The notes beneath the pieces were generated by a model. The model was given only the letters and a program-made list of their open reading frames with translations. It did not search any database and had not been told where the DNA came from. From contig JAOWCC010000045.1 in NCBI GenBank assembly GCA_030867875.1, positions 186,001-250,000 on the forward strand: a stretch of DNA of 64,000 nucleotides, given 5' to 3'. Position numbers and translations under genes: made by a program. This stretch comes from Actinernus sp. WN-2022 (taxonomy: Eukaryota > Cnidaria > Anthozoa > Actiniaria > Actinernidae). This document shows positions 26,701-38,980 of this stretch, piece after piece (the first letter of the stretch is position 1; each line of letters starts with the position of its first letter).

Positions 26701-29018
26701 TCTCCAACTTAGTCCATTCATGTTCTGAAGCTACCAGGAGATTGTTTAACATCGTTTTGAAGCATGGTGAGTGTTTTTTAGTTTTTATTAGAAATCCAAT
26801 ATTTTTTTGCCTACCCGGTCTGGCTAAAAACAATCCAGATTTGACCATTTTTGAAGATGTTGATTTTTTCTTTAATTCTTTCTCCAACTTAGTCCATTCA
26901 TGTTCTGAAGCTACCAGGAGATTGTTTAACATCGTTTTGAAGCATGGTGAGTGTTTTTTAGTTTTTATTAGAAATCCAATATTTTTTTGCCTACCCGGTC
27001 TGGCTAAAATCAATCCAGATTTGACCATTTTTGAAGATGTTGATATTTTCTTTAATTCTTTCTCCAACTTAGTCCATTCTCTTTCTGAAGCTACCAGGAG
27101 ATTGTTTGAGATGGTTTTGAAGCATAGTCAGTGGTTTTTTAGTTTTTGTCAGAAATCCAAGATTTTTTGCCTACCCGGTCTGGCAAAAATCAATCCAGAT
27201 TTGACCATTTTTGAAGATGTTGATATTTTCTTTAATTCTTTCTCCAACTTAGTCCATTCATGTTCTGAAGCTACCAGGAGATTGTTTAACATCATTTTGA
27301 AGCATAGTGAGTGTTTTTTAGTTTTTATTAGAAATCCAATATTTTTTTGCCTACCCGGTCTGGCTAAAATCAATCCAGATTTGACCATTTTTGAAGATGT
27401 TGATTTTTTCTTTAATTCTTTCTCCAACTTAGTCCATTCATGTTCTGAAGCTACCAGGAGATTGTTTAACATCGTTTTGAAGCATGGTGAGTGTTTTTTA
27501 GTTTTTATTAGAAATCCAATATTTTTTTGCCTACCCGGTCTGGCTAAAATCAATCCAGATTTGAACATTTTTGAAGATGTTGATTTTTTCTTTAATTCTT
27601 TCTCCAACTTAGTCCATTCATGTTCTGAAGCTACCAGGAGATTGTTTAACATCATTTTGAAGCATAGTGAGTGTTTTTTAGTTTTTATTAGAAATCCAAT
27701 ATTTTTTTGCCTACCCGGTCTGGCTAAAATCAATCCAGATTTGACCATTTTTGAAGATGTTGATATTTTCTTTAATTCTTTCTCCAACTTAGTCCATTCA
27801 TGTTCTGAAGCTACCAGGAGATTGTTTAACATCATTTTGAAGCATAGTGAGTGTTTTTTAGTTTTTATTAGAAATCCAATATTTTTTTGCCTACCCGGTC
27901 TGGCTAAAATCAATCCAGATTTGACCATTTTTGAAGAGGTTGATATTTTCTTTAATTCTTTCTCCAACTTAGTCCATTCATGTTCTGAAGCTACCAGGAG
28001 ATTGTTTAACATCATTTTGAAGCATAGTGAGTGTTTTTTAGTTTTTATTAGAAATCCAATATTTTTTTGCCTACCCGGTCTGGCTAAAATCAATCCAGAT
28101 TTGACCATTTTTGAAGATGTTGATATTTTCTTTAATTCTTTCTCCAACTTAGTCCATTCATGTTCTGAAGCTACCAGGAGATTGTTTAACATCATTTTGA
28201 AGCATAGTGAGTGTTTTTTAGTTTTTATTAGAAATCCAATATTTTTTTGCCTACCCGGTCTGGCTAAAATCAATCCAGATTTGACCATTTTTGAAGATGT
28301 TGATTTTTTCTTTAATTCTTTCTCCAACTTAGTCCATTCATGTTCTGAAGCTACCAGGAGATTGTTTAACATCATTTTGAAGCATAGTGAGTGTTTTTTA
28401 GTTTTTATTAGAAATCCAATATTTTTTTGCCTACCCGGTCTGGCTAAAATCAATCCAGATTTGACCATTTTTGAAGATGTTGATTTTTTCTTTAATTCTT
28501 TCTCCAACTTAGTCCATTCATGTTCTGAAGCTACCAGGAGATTGTTTAACATCGTTTTGAAGCATGGTGAGTGTTTTTTAGTTTTTATTAGAAATCCAAT
28601 ATTTTTTTGCCAACCCGGTCTGGCTAAAATCAATCCAGATTTGAACATTTTTGAAGATGTTGATTTTTTCTTTAATTCTTTCTCCAACTTAGTCCATTCA
28701 TGTTCTGAAGCTACCAGGAGATTGTTTAACATCATTTTGAAGCATAGTGAGTGTTTTTTAGTTTTTATTAGAAATCCAATATTTTTTTGCCTACCCGGTC
28801 TGGCTAAAATCAATCCAGATTTGACCATTTTTGAAGATGTTGATATTTTCTTTAATTCTTTCTCCAACTTAGTCCATTCATGTTCTGAAGCTACCAGGAG
28901 ATTGTTTAACATCATTTTGAAGCATAGTGAGTGTTTTTTAGTTTTTATTAGAAATCCAATATTTTTTTGCCTACCCGGTCTGGCTAAAATCAATCCAGAT
29001 TTGACCATTTTTGAAGAT
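20739..29018 (+). repeat. Higher-order unit B (46-monomer, 8,280 bp)
   Basis: From 20,739 to 27,397 it follows unit A at +7,020. From 27,398 to 29,018 it instead carries about nine monomers that unit A lacks, including the CCAACCC variant near 28,610, so it is seven monomers (1,260 bp) longer overall. The next unit repeats it at +8,280 for 20,739-25,204 and at +7,020 from about 26,450 to 29,017. The seam with unit C falls exactly where this correspondence runs out, so 20,739-29,018 behaves as one complete 46-monomer unit. The private base is C at 24,312. Confidence 0.9.
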
Positions 29019-29947
29019 GTTGATTTTTTCTTTAATTCTTTCTCCAACTTAGTCCATTCATGTTCTGAAGCTACCAGGAGATTGTTTAACATCGTTTTGA
29101 AGCATGGTGAGTGTTTTTTAGTTTTTATTAGAAATCCAATATTTTTTTGCCTACCCGGTCTGGCTAAAATCAATCCAGATTTGACCATTTTTGAAGAGGT
29201 TGATTTTTTCTTAAATTCTTTCTCCAACTTAGTCCATTCATGTTCTGAAGCTACCAGGAGATTGTTTAACATCGTTTTGAAGCATGGTGAGTGTTTTTTA
29301 GTTTTTATTAGAAATCCAATATTTTTTTGCCTACCCGGTCTGGCTAAAAACAATCCAGATTTGACCATTTTTGAAGATGTTGATTTTTTCTTTAATTCTT
29401 TCTCCAACTTAGTCCATTCATGTTCTGAAGCTACCAGGAGATTGTTTAACATCGTTTTGAAGCATGGTGAGTGTTTTTTAGTTTTTATTAGAAATCCAAT
29501 ATTTTTTTGCCTACCCGGTCTGGCTAAAAACAATCCAGATTTGACCATTTTTGAAGATGTTGATTTTTTCTTTAATTCTTTCTCCAACTTAGTCCATTCA
29601 TGTTCTGAAGCTACCAGGAGATTGTTTAACATCGTTTTGAAGCATGGTGAGTGTTTTTTAGTTTTTATTAGAAATCCAATATTTTTTTGCCTACCCGGTC
29701 TGGCTAAAATCAATCCAGATTTGAACATTTTTGAAGATGTTGATTTTTTCTTAAATTCTTTCTCCAACTTAGTCCATTCATGTTCTGAAGCTACCAGGAG
29801 ATTGTTTAACATCGTTTTGAAGCATGGTGAGTGTTTTTTAGTTTTTATTAGAAATCCAATATTTTTTTGCCTACCCGGTCTGGCTAAAAACAATCCAGAT
29901 TTGACCATTTTTGAAGATGTTGATTTTTTCTTTAATTCTTTCTCCAA
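27149..29947 (-). other. 932-codon antisense open frame, judged non-coding
   Basis: One minus-strand frame is also open through standard monomers, giving a Lys-rich 60-residue unit (segments such as SEHEWTKLEKELKK and GLILARPGRQKNIGFL). It is interrupted at LS monomers, which bring stops, so it breaks into pieces between them; this piece and 11,849-14,647 (also 932 codons) are the longest. Of the diagnostic changes only the T42/G42 site is synonymous here; the others give Val/Phe, Ile/Lys, Met/Thr, Leu/Pro and Ile/Phe. The peptide looks more protein-like than the plus-frame one, but the substitution pattern and the stops in every LS copy argue against coding. Confidence 0.82.
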
Positions 29948-32900
29948 CTTAGTCCATTCTCTTTCTGAAGCTACCAGGAGATTGTTTGAGATGGTTTTGA
30001 AGCATAGTCAGTGGTTTTTTAGTTTTTCTCAGAAATCCAAGATTTTTTGCCTACCCGGTCTGGCAAAAATCAATCCAGATTTGACCATTTTTGAAGATGT
30101 TGATATTTTCTTTAATTCTTTCTCCAACTTAGTCCATTCATGTTCTGAAGCTACCAGGAGATTGTTTAACATCATTTTGAAGCATAGTGAGTGTTTTTTA
30201 GTTTTTATTAGAAATCCAATATTTTTTTGCCTACCCGGTCTGGCTAAAATCAATCCAGATTTGACCATTTTTGAAGATGTTGATATTTTCTTTAATTCTT
30301 TCTCCAACTTAGTCCATTCATGTTCTGAAGCTACCAGGAGATTGTTTAACATCGTTTTGAAGCATGGTGAGTGTTTTTTAGTTTTTATTAGAAATCCAAT
30401 ATTTTTTTGCCTACCCGGTCTGGCTAAAAACAATCCAGATTTGACCATTTTTGAAGATGTTGATTTTTTCTTTAATTCTTTCTCCAACTTAGTCCATTCA
30501 TGTTCTGAAGCTACCAGGAGATTGTTTAACATCGTTTTGAAGCATGGTGAGTGTTTTTTAGTTTTTATTAGAAATCCAATATTTTTTTGCCTACCCGGTC
30601 TGGCTAAAATCAATCCAGATTTGACCATTTTTGAAGATGTTGATATTTTCTTTAATTCTTTCTCCAACTTAGTCCATTCTCTTTCTGAAGCTACCAGGAG
30701 ATTGTTTGAGATGGTTTTGAAGCATAGTCAGTGGTTTTTTAGTTTTTGTCAGAAATCCAAGATTTTTTGCCTACCCGGTCTGGCAAAAATCAATCCAGAT
30801 TTGACCATTTTTGAAGATGTTGATATTTTCTTTAATTCTTTCTCCAACTTAGTCCATTCATGTTCTGAAGCTACCAGGAGATTGTTTAACATCATTTTGA
30901 AGCATAGTGAGTGTTTTTTAGTTTTTATTAGAAATCCAATATTTTTTTGCCTACCCGGTCTGGCTAAAATCAATCCAGATTTGACCATTTTTGAAGATGT
31001 TGATTTTTTCTTTAATTCTTTCTCCAACTTAGTCCATTCATGTTCTGAAGCTACCAGGAGATTGTTTAACATCGTTTTGAAGCATGGTGAGTGTTTTTTA
31101 GTTTTTATTAGAAATCCAATATTTTTTTGCCTACCCGGTCTGGCTAAAATCAATCCAGATTTGACCATTTTTGAAGATGTTGATATTTTCTTTAATTCTT
31201 TCTCCAACTTAGTCCATTCATGTTCTGAAGCTACCAGGAGATTGTTTAACATCATTTTGAAGCATAGTGAGTGTTTTTTAGTTTTTATTAGAAATCCAAT
31301 ATTTTTTTGCCTACCCGGTCTGGCTAAAATCAATCCAGATTTGACCATTTTTGAAGATGTTGATATTTTCTTTAATTCTTTCTCCAACTTAGTCCATTCA
31401 TGTTCTGAAGCTACCAGGAGATTGTTTAACATCATTTTGAAGCATAGTGAGTGTTTTTTAGTTTTTATTAGAAATCCAATATTTTTTTGCCTACCCGGTC
31501 TGGCTAAAATCAATCCAGATTTGACCATTTTTGAAGATGTTGATTTTTTCTTTAATTCTTTCTCCAACTTAGTCCATTCATGTTCTGAAGCTACCAGGAG
31601 ATTGTTTAACATCGTTTTGAAGCATGGTGAGTGTTTTTTAGTTTTTATTAGAAATCCAATATTTTTTTACCTACCCGGTCTGGCTAAAAACAATCCAGAT
31701 TTGACCATTTTTGAAGATGTTGATTTTTTCTTTAATTCTTTCTCCAACTTAGTCCATTCTCTTTCTGAAGCTACCAGGAGATTGTTTGAGATGGTTTTGA
31801 AGCATAGTCAGTGGTTTTTTAGTTTTTGTCAGAAATCCAAGATTTTTTGCCTACCCGGTCTGGCAAAAATCAATCCAGATTTGACCATTTTTGAAGATGT
31901 TGATATTTTCTTTAATTCTTTCTCCAACTTAGTCCATTCATGTTCTGAAGCTACCAGGAGATTGTTTAACATCATTTTGAAGCATAGTGAGTGTTTTTTA
32001 GTTTTTATTAGAAATCCAATATTTTTTTGCCTACCCGGTCTGGCTAAAATCAATCCAGATTTGACCATTTTTGAAGATGTTGATTTTTTCTTTAATTCTT
32101 TCTCCAACTTAGTCCATTCATGTTCTGAAGCTACCAGGAGATTGTTTAACATCGTTTTGAAGCATGGTGAGTGTTTTTTAGTTTTTATTAGAAATCCAAT
32201 ATTTTTTTGCCTACCCGGTCTGGCTAAAATCAATCCAGATTTGAACATTTTTGAAGATGTTGATTTTTTCTTTAATTCTTTCTCCAACTTAGTCCATTCA
32301 TGTTCTGAAGCTACCAGGAGATTGTTTAACATCATTTTGAAGCATAGTGAGTGTTTTTTAGTTTTTATTAGAAATCCAATATTTTTTTGCCTACCCGGTC
32401 TGGCTAAAATCAATCCAGATTTGACCATTTTTGAAGAGGTTGATTTTTTCTTTAATTCTTTCTCCAACTTAGTCCATTCATGTTCTGAAGCTACCAGGAG
32501 ATTGTTTAACATCGTTTTGAAGCATGGTGAGTGTTTTTTAGTTTTTATTAGAAATCCAATATTTTTTTGCCTACCCGGTCTGGCTAAAAACAATCCAGAT
32601 TTGACCATTTTTGAAGATGTTGATATTTTCTTTAATTCTTTCTCCAACTTAGTCCATTCTCTTTCTGAAGCTACCAGGAGATTGTTTGAGATGGTTTTGA
32701 AGCATAGTCAGTGGTTTTTTAGTTTTTGTCAGAAATCCAAGATTTTTTGCCTACCCGGTCTGGCAAAAATCAATCCAGATTTGACCATTTTTGAAGATGT
32801 TGATATTTTCTTTAATTCTTTCTCCAACTTAGTCCATTCATGTTCTGAAGCTACCAGGAGATTGTTTAACATCATTTTGAAGCATAGTGAGTGTTTTTTA

Positions 32901-35900
32901 GTTTTTATTAGAAATCCAATATTTTTTTGCCTACCCGGTCTGGCTAAAATCAATCCAGATTTGACCATTTTTGAAGATGTTGATTTTTTCTTTAATTCTT
33001 TCTCCAACTTAGTCCATTCATGTTCTGAAGCTACCAGGAGATTGTTTAACATCATTTTGAAGCATAGTGAGTGTTTTTTAGTTTTTATTAGAAATCCAAT
33101 ATTTTTTTGCCTACCCGGTCTGGCTAAAATCAATCCAGATTTGACCATTTTTGAAGAGGTTGATTTTTTCTTTAATTCTTTCTCCAACTTAGTCCATTCA
33201 TGTTCTGAAGCTACCAGGAGATTGTTTAACATCGTTTTGAAGTATGGTGAGTATTTTTTAGTTTTTATTAGAAATCCAATATTTTTTTGCCTACCCGGTC
33301 TGGCTAAAAACAATCCAGATTTGACCATTTTTGAAGATGTTGATTTTTTCTTTAATTCTTTCTCCAACTTAGTCCATTCATGTTCTGAAGCTACCAGGAG
33401 ATTGTTTAACATCGTTTTGAAGCATAGTGAGTGTTTTTTAGTTTTTATTAGAAATCCAATATTTTATTGCCTACCCGGTCTGGCAAAAATCAATCCAGAT
33501 TTGACCATTTTTGAAGATGTTGATATTTTCTTTAATTCTTTCTCCAACTTAGTCCATTCATGTTCTGAAGCTACCAGGAGATTGTTTAACATCATTTTGA
33601 AGCATAGTGAGTGTTTTTTAGTTTTTATTAGAAATCCAATATTTTTTTGCCTACCCGGTCTGGCTAAAATCAATCCAGATTTGACCATTTTTGAAGATGT
33701 TGATATTTTCTTTAATTCTTTCTCCAACTTAGTCCATTCATGTTCTGAAGCTACCAGGAGATTGTTTAACATCGTTTTGAAGCATGGTGAGTGTTTTTTA
33801 GTTTTTATTAGAAATCCAATATTTTTTTGCCTACCCGGTCTGGCTAAAAACAATCCAGATTTGACCATTTTTGAAGATGTTGATTTTTTCTTTAATTCTT
33901 TCTCCAACTTAGTCCATTCATGTTCTGAAGCTACCAGGAGATTGTTTAACATCGTTTTGAAGCATGGTGAGTGTTTTTTAGTTTTTATTAGAAATCCAAT
34001 ATTTTTTTGCCTACCCGGTCTGGCTAAAATCAATCCAGATTTGACCATTTTTGAAGATGTTGATATTTTCTTTAATTCTTTCTCCAACTTAGTCCATTCT
34101 CTTTCTGAAGCTACCAGGAGATTGTTTGAGATGGTTTTGAAGCATAGTCAGTGGTTTTTTAGTTTTTGTCAGAAATCCAAGATTTTTTGCCTACCCGGTC
34201 TGGCAAAAATCAATCCAGATTTGACCATTTTTGAAGATGTTGATATTTTCTTTAATTCTTTCTCCAACTTAGTCCATTCATGTTCTGAAGCTACCAGGAG
34301 ATTGTTTAACATCATTTTGAAGCATAGTGAGTGTTTTTTAGTTTTTATTAGAAATCCAATATTTTTTTGCCTACCCGGTCTGGCTAAAATCAATCCAGAT
34401 TTGACCATTTTTGAAGATGTTGATTTTTTCTTTAATTCTTTCTCCAACTTAGTCCATTCATGTTCTGAAGCTACCAGGAGATTGTTTAACATCGTTTTGA
34501 AGCATGGTGAGTGTTTTTTAGTTTTTATTAGAAATCCAATATTTTTTTGCCTACCCGGTCTGGCTAAAATCAATCCAGATTTGAACATTTTTGAAGATGT
34601 TGATTTTTTCTTTAATTCTTTCTCCAACTTAGTCCATTCATGTTCTGAAGCTACCAGGAGATTGTTTAACATCATTTTGAAGCATAGTGAGTGTTTTTTA
34701 GTTTTTATTAGAAATCCAATATTTTTTTGCCTACCCGGTCTGGCTAAAATCAATCCAGATTTGACCATTTTTGAAGATGTTGATATTTTCTTTAATTCTT
34801 TCTCCAACTTAGTCCATTCATGTTCTGAAGCTACCAGGAGATTGTTTAACATCATTTTGAAGCATAGTGAGTGTTTTTTAGTTTTTATTAGAAATCCAAT
34901 ATTTTTTTGCCTACCCGGTCTGGCTAAAATCAATCCAGATTTGACCATTTTTGAAGAGGTTGATATTTTCTTTAATTCTTTCTCCAACTTAGTCCATTCA
35001 TGTTCTGAAGCTACCAGGAGATTGTTTAACATCATTTTGAAGCATAGTGAGTGTTTTTTAGTTTTTATTAGAAATCCAATATTTTTTTGCCTACCCGGTC
35101 TGGCTAAAATCAATCCAGATTTGACCATTTTTGAAGATGTTGATATTTTCTTTAATTCTTTCTCCAACTTAGTCCATTCATGTTCTGAAGCTACCAGGAG
35201 ATTGTTTAACATCATTTTGAAGCATAGTGAGTGTTTTTTAGTTTTTATTAGAAATCCAATATTTTTTTGCCTACCCGGTCTGGCTAAAATCAATCCAGAT
35301 TTGACCATTTTTGAAGATGTTGATTTTTTCTTTAATTCTTTCTCCAACTTAGTCCATTCATGTTCTGAAGCTACCAGGAGATTGTTTAACATCATTTTGA
35401 AGCATAGTGAGTGTTTTTTAGTTTTTATTAGAAATCCAATATTTTTTTGCCTACCCGGTCTGGCTAAAATCAATCCAGATTTGACCATTTTTGAAGATGT
35501 TGATTTTTTCTTTAATTCTTTCTCCAACTTAGTCCATTCATGTTCTGAAGCTACCAGGAGATTGTTTAACATCGTTTTGAAGCATGGTGAGTGTTTTTTA
35601 GTTTTTATTAGAAATCCAATATTTTTTTGCCAACCCGGTCTGGCTAAAATCAATCCAGATTTGAACATTTTTGAAGATGTTGATTTTTTCTTTAATTCTT
35701 TCTCCAACTTAGTCCATTCATGTTCTGAAGCTACCAGGAGATTGTTTAACATCATTTTGAAGCATAGTGAGTGTTTTTTAGTTTTTATTAGAAATCCAAT
35801 ATTTTTTTGCCTACCCGGTCTGGCTAAAATCAATCCAGATTTGACCATTTTTGAAGATGTTGATATTTTCTTTAATTCTTTCTCCAACTTAGTCCATTCA

Positions 35901-36038
35901 TGTTCTGAAGCTACCAGGAGATTGTTTAACATCATTTTGAAGCATAGTGAGTGTTTTTTAGTTTTTATTAGAAATCCAATATTTTTTTGCCTACCCGGTC
36001 TGGCTAAAATCAATCCAGATTTGACCATTTTTGAAGAG
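29019..36038 (+). repeat. Higher-order unit C (unit B with 7 monomers deleted)
   Basis: 29,019-33,484 matches 20,739-25,204 with two differences found (C at 24,312 in B only; A at 33,253 here only). From about 33,468 to 36,037 it matches 26,448-29,017 with none found. The 1,260 bases between the two source positions are missing, which gives 39 monomers (7,020 bp). Unit C therefore has the same length as unit A but a different composition, so its length was reached by a separate event. Its tail overlaps the start of the X2 correspondence at 35,637. Confidence 0.9.
33467..33485 (+). other. Recombination junction: chimeric monomer seam
   Basis: The monomer ending here carries the TTTATTGCC variant (A at 33,466), which in unit B at 25,186 is followed by GGCTAAAAAC. 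Here it is followed by GGCAAAAATC, a start seen elsewhere only after LS monomers, as at 26,465. The switch therefore lies within about 18 bases of sequence common to both parents (GCCTACCCGGTCTGGC and flanks). This is a base-level signature of unequal exchange or deletion between monomers seven units apart, kept in perfect 180-bp register. Confidence 0.88.
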
Positions 36039-38980
36039 GTTGATATTTTCTTTAATTCTTTCTCCAACTTAGTCCATTCATGTTCTGAAGCTACCAGGAG
36101 ATTGTTTAACATCATTTTGAAGCATAGTGAGTGTTTTTTAGTTTTTATTAGAAATCCAATATTTTTTGCCTACCCGGTCTGGCTAAAATCAATCCAGATT
36201 TGACCATTTTTGAAGATGTTGATATTTTCTTTAATTCTTTCTCCAACTTAGTCCATTCATGTTCTGAAGCTACCAGGAGATTGTTTAACATCATTTTGAA
36301 GCATAGTGAGTGTTTTTTAGTTTTTATTAGAAATCCAATATTTTTTTGCCTACCCGGTCTGGCTAAAATCAATCCAGATTTGACCATTTTTGAAGATGTT
36401 GATATTTTCTTTAATTCTTTCTCCAACTTAGTCCATTCTCTTTCTGAAGCTACCAGGAGATTGTTTGAGATGGTTTTGAAGCATAGTCAGTGGTTTTTTA
36501 GTTTTTGTCAGAAATCCAAGATTTTTTGCCTACCCGGTCTGGCAAAAATCAATCCAGATTTGACCATTTTTGAAGATGTTGATATTTTCTTTAATTCTTT
36601 CTCCAACTTAGTCCATTCATGTTCTGAAGCTACCAGGAGATTGTTTAACATCATTTTGAAGCATAGTGAGTGTTTTTTAGTTTTTATTAGAAATCCAATA
36701 TTTTTTTGCCTACCCGGTCTGGCTAAAATCAATCCAGATTTGACCATTTTTGAAGATGTTGATTTTTTCTTTAATTCTTTCTCCAACTTAGTCCATTCAT
36801 GTTCTGAAGCTACCAGGAGATTGTTTAACATCGTTTTGAAGCATGGTGAGTGTTTTTTAGTTTTTATTAGAAATCCAATATTTTTTTGCCTACCCGGTCT
36901 GGCTAAAATCAATCCAGATTTGAACATTTTTGAAGATGTTGATTTTTTCTTTAATTCTTTCTCCAACTTAGTCCATTCATGTTCTGAAGCTACCAGGAGA
37001 TTGTTTAACATCATTTTGAAGCATAGTGAGTGTTTTTTAGTTTTTATTAGAAATCCAATATTTTTTTGCCTACCCGGTCTGGCTAAAATCAATCCAGATT
37101 TGACCATTTTTGAAGATGTTGATATTTTCTTTAATTCTTTCTCCAACTTAGTCCATTCATGTTCTGAAGCTACCAGGAGATTGTTTAACATCATTTTGAA
37201 GCATAGTGAGTGTTTTTTAGTTTTTATTAGAAATCCAATATTTTTTTGCCTACCCGGTCTGGCTAAAATCAATCCAGATTTGACCATTTTTGAAGATGTT
37301 GATATTTTCTTTAATTCTTTCTCCAACTTAGTCCATTCATGTTCTGAAGCTACCAGGAGATTGTTTAACATCATTTTGAAGCATAGTGAGTGTTTTTTAG
37401 TTTTTATTAGAAATCCAATATTTTTTTGCCTACCCGGTCTGGCTAAAATCAATCCAGATTTGACCATTTTTGAAGAGGTTGATATTTTCTTTAATTCTTT
37501 CTCCAACTTAGTCCATTCATGTTCTGAAGCTACCAGGAGATTGTTTAACATCATTTTGAAGCATAGTGAGTGTTTTTTAGTTTTTATTAGAAATCCAATA
37601 TTTTTTTGCCTACCCGGTCTGGCTAAAATCAATCCAGATTTGACCATTTTTGAAGATGTTGATATTTTCTTTAATTCTTTCTCCAACTTAGTCCATTCAT
37701 GTTCTGAAGCTACCAGGAGATTGTTTAACATCATTTTGAAGCATAGTGAGTGTTTTTTAGTTTTTATTAGAAATCCAATATTTTTTTGCCTACCCGGTCT
37801 GGCTAAAATCAATCCAGATTTGACCATTTTTGAAGATGTTGATTTTTTCTTTAATTCTTTCTCCAACTTAGTCCATTCATGTTCTGAAGCTACCAGGAGA
37901 TTGTTTAACATCATTTTGAAGCATAGTGAGTGTTTTTTAGTTTTTATTAGAAATCCAATATTTTTTTGCCTACCCGGTCTGGCTAAAATCAATCCAGATT
38001 TGACCATTTTTGAAGATGTTGATTTTTTCTTTAATTCTTTCTCCAACTTAGTCCATTCATGTTCTGAAGCTACCAGGAGATTGTTTAACATCGTTTTGAA
38101 GCATGGTGAGTGTTTTTTAGTTTTTATTAGAAATCCAATATTTTTTTGCCAACCCGGTCTGGCTAAAATCAATCCAGATTTGAACATTTTTGAAGATGTT
38201 GATTTTTTCTTTAATTCTTTCTCCAACTTAGTCCATTCATGTTCTGAAGCTACCAGGAGATTGTTTAACATCATTTTGAAGCATAGTGAGTGTTTTTTAG
38301 TTTTTATTAGAAATCCAATATTTTTTTGCCTACCCGGTCTGGCTAAAATCAATCCAGATTTGACCATTTTTGAAGATGTTGATATTTTCTTTAATTCTTT
38401 CTCCAACTTAGTCCATTCATGTTCTGAAGCTACCAGGAGATTGTTTAACATCATTTTGAAGCATAGTGAGTGTTTTTTAGTTTTTATTAGAAATCCAATA
38501 TTTTTTTGCCTACCCGGTCTGGCTAAAATCAATCCAGATTTGACCATTTTTGAAGAGGTTGATATTTTCTTTAATTCTTTCTCCAACTTAGTCCATTCAT
38601 GTTCTGAAGCTACCAGGAGATTGTTTAACATCATTTTGAAGCATAGTGAGTGTTTTTTAGTTTTTATTAGAAATCCAATATTTTTTGCCTACCCGGTCTG
38701 GCTAAAATCAATCCAGATTTGACCATTTTTGAAGATGTTGATATTTTCTTTAATTCTTTCTCCAACTTAGTCCATTCATGTTCTGAAGCTACCAGGAGAT
38801 TGTTTAACATCATTTTGAAGCATAGTGAGTGTTTTTTAGTTTTTATTAGAAATCCAATATTTTTTTGCCTACCCGGTCTGGCTAAAATCAATCCAGATTT
38901 GACCATTTTTGAAGAGGTTGATATTTTCTTTAATTCTTTCTCCAACTTAGTCCATTCATGTTCTGAAGCTACCAGGAGAT
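34098..38980 (+). repeat. 13-monomer tandem duplication around the C/X2 boundary
   Basis: The class order after the LS landmark at 34,098 (G118/G130 monomer, A29 monomer, A49 monomers, a GAGG monomer, the CCAACCC monomer) recurs after the LS landmark at 36,437, 2,339 bases on. The CCAACCC variant lies at about 35,630 and 38,150, a distance of 14 monomers, so the right copy gained one A49 monomer (37,261 row). The same pair of patterns underlies the start of block X1, so the event predates the X1-X2 duplication. Confidence 0.75.

Larger units (their letters stand above)
11622..36203 (+). other. 8,193-codon open frame, judged non-coding
   Basis: The frame repeats a 60-residue unit rich in Phe, Ile and Leu (segments such as IFFNSFSNLVHSC and LVFIRNPIFFCLPGL). 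It is open because 180 is a multiple of three, the monomer lacks stops in this frame and no indel occurs across 24.5 kb. The first codon is TTG, just after the one-base loss near 11,615; the end follows a one-T loss near 36,167. Standard monomers contain no ATG in this frame. Class-defining changes are nonsynonymous (Thr/Asn, Asp/Glu, Ile/Phe, Ile/Val, Ser/Gly, Ile/Asn, Leu/Gln, Phe/Leu), the opposite of purifying selection. No signal peptide, unique N- or C-terminal domain or promoter is evident. A repeat-protein gene with flanks outside the window cannot be formally excluded, but I consider it unlikely. Confidence 0.85.

Noticed and set aside
11622..36203. A giant repeat-protein gene on the plus strand
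   Set aside because: It begins with TTG directly after a one-base deletion and ends after another. Standard monomers have no ATG in frame, class substitutions are almost all nonsynonymous, and there are no unique flanking domains.
11622..36203. Balbiani-ring-like secretory protein repeats
   Set aside because: Tens-of-kilobase open frames with about 60-residue repeats recall that family, but the Cys-rich constant region and the short Pro/charged sub-repeats are missing.
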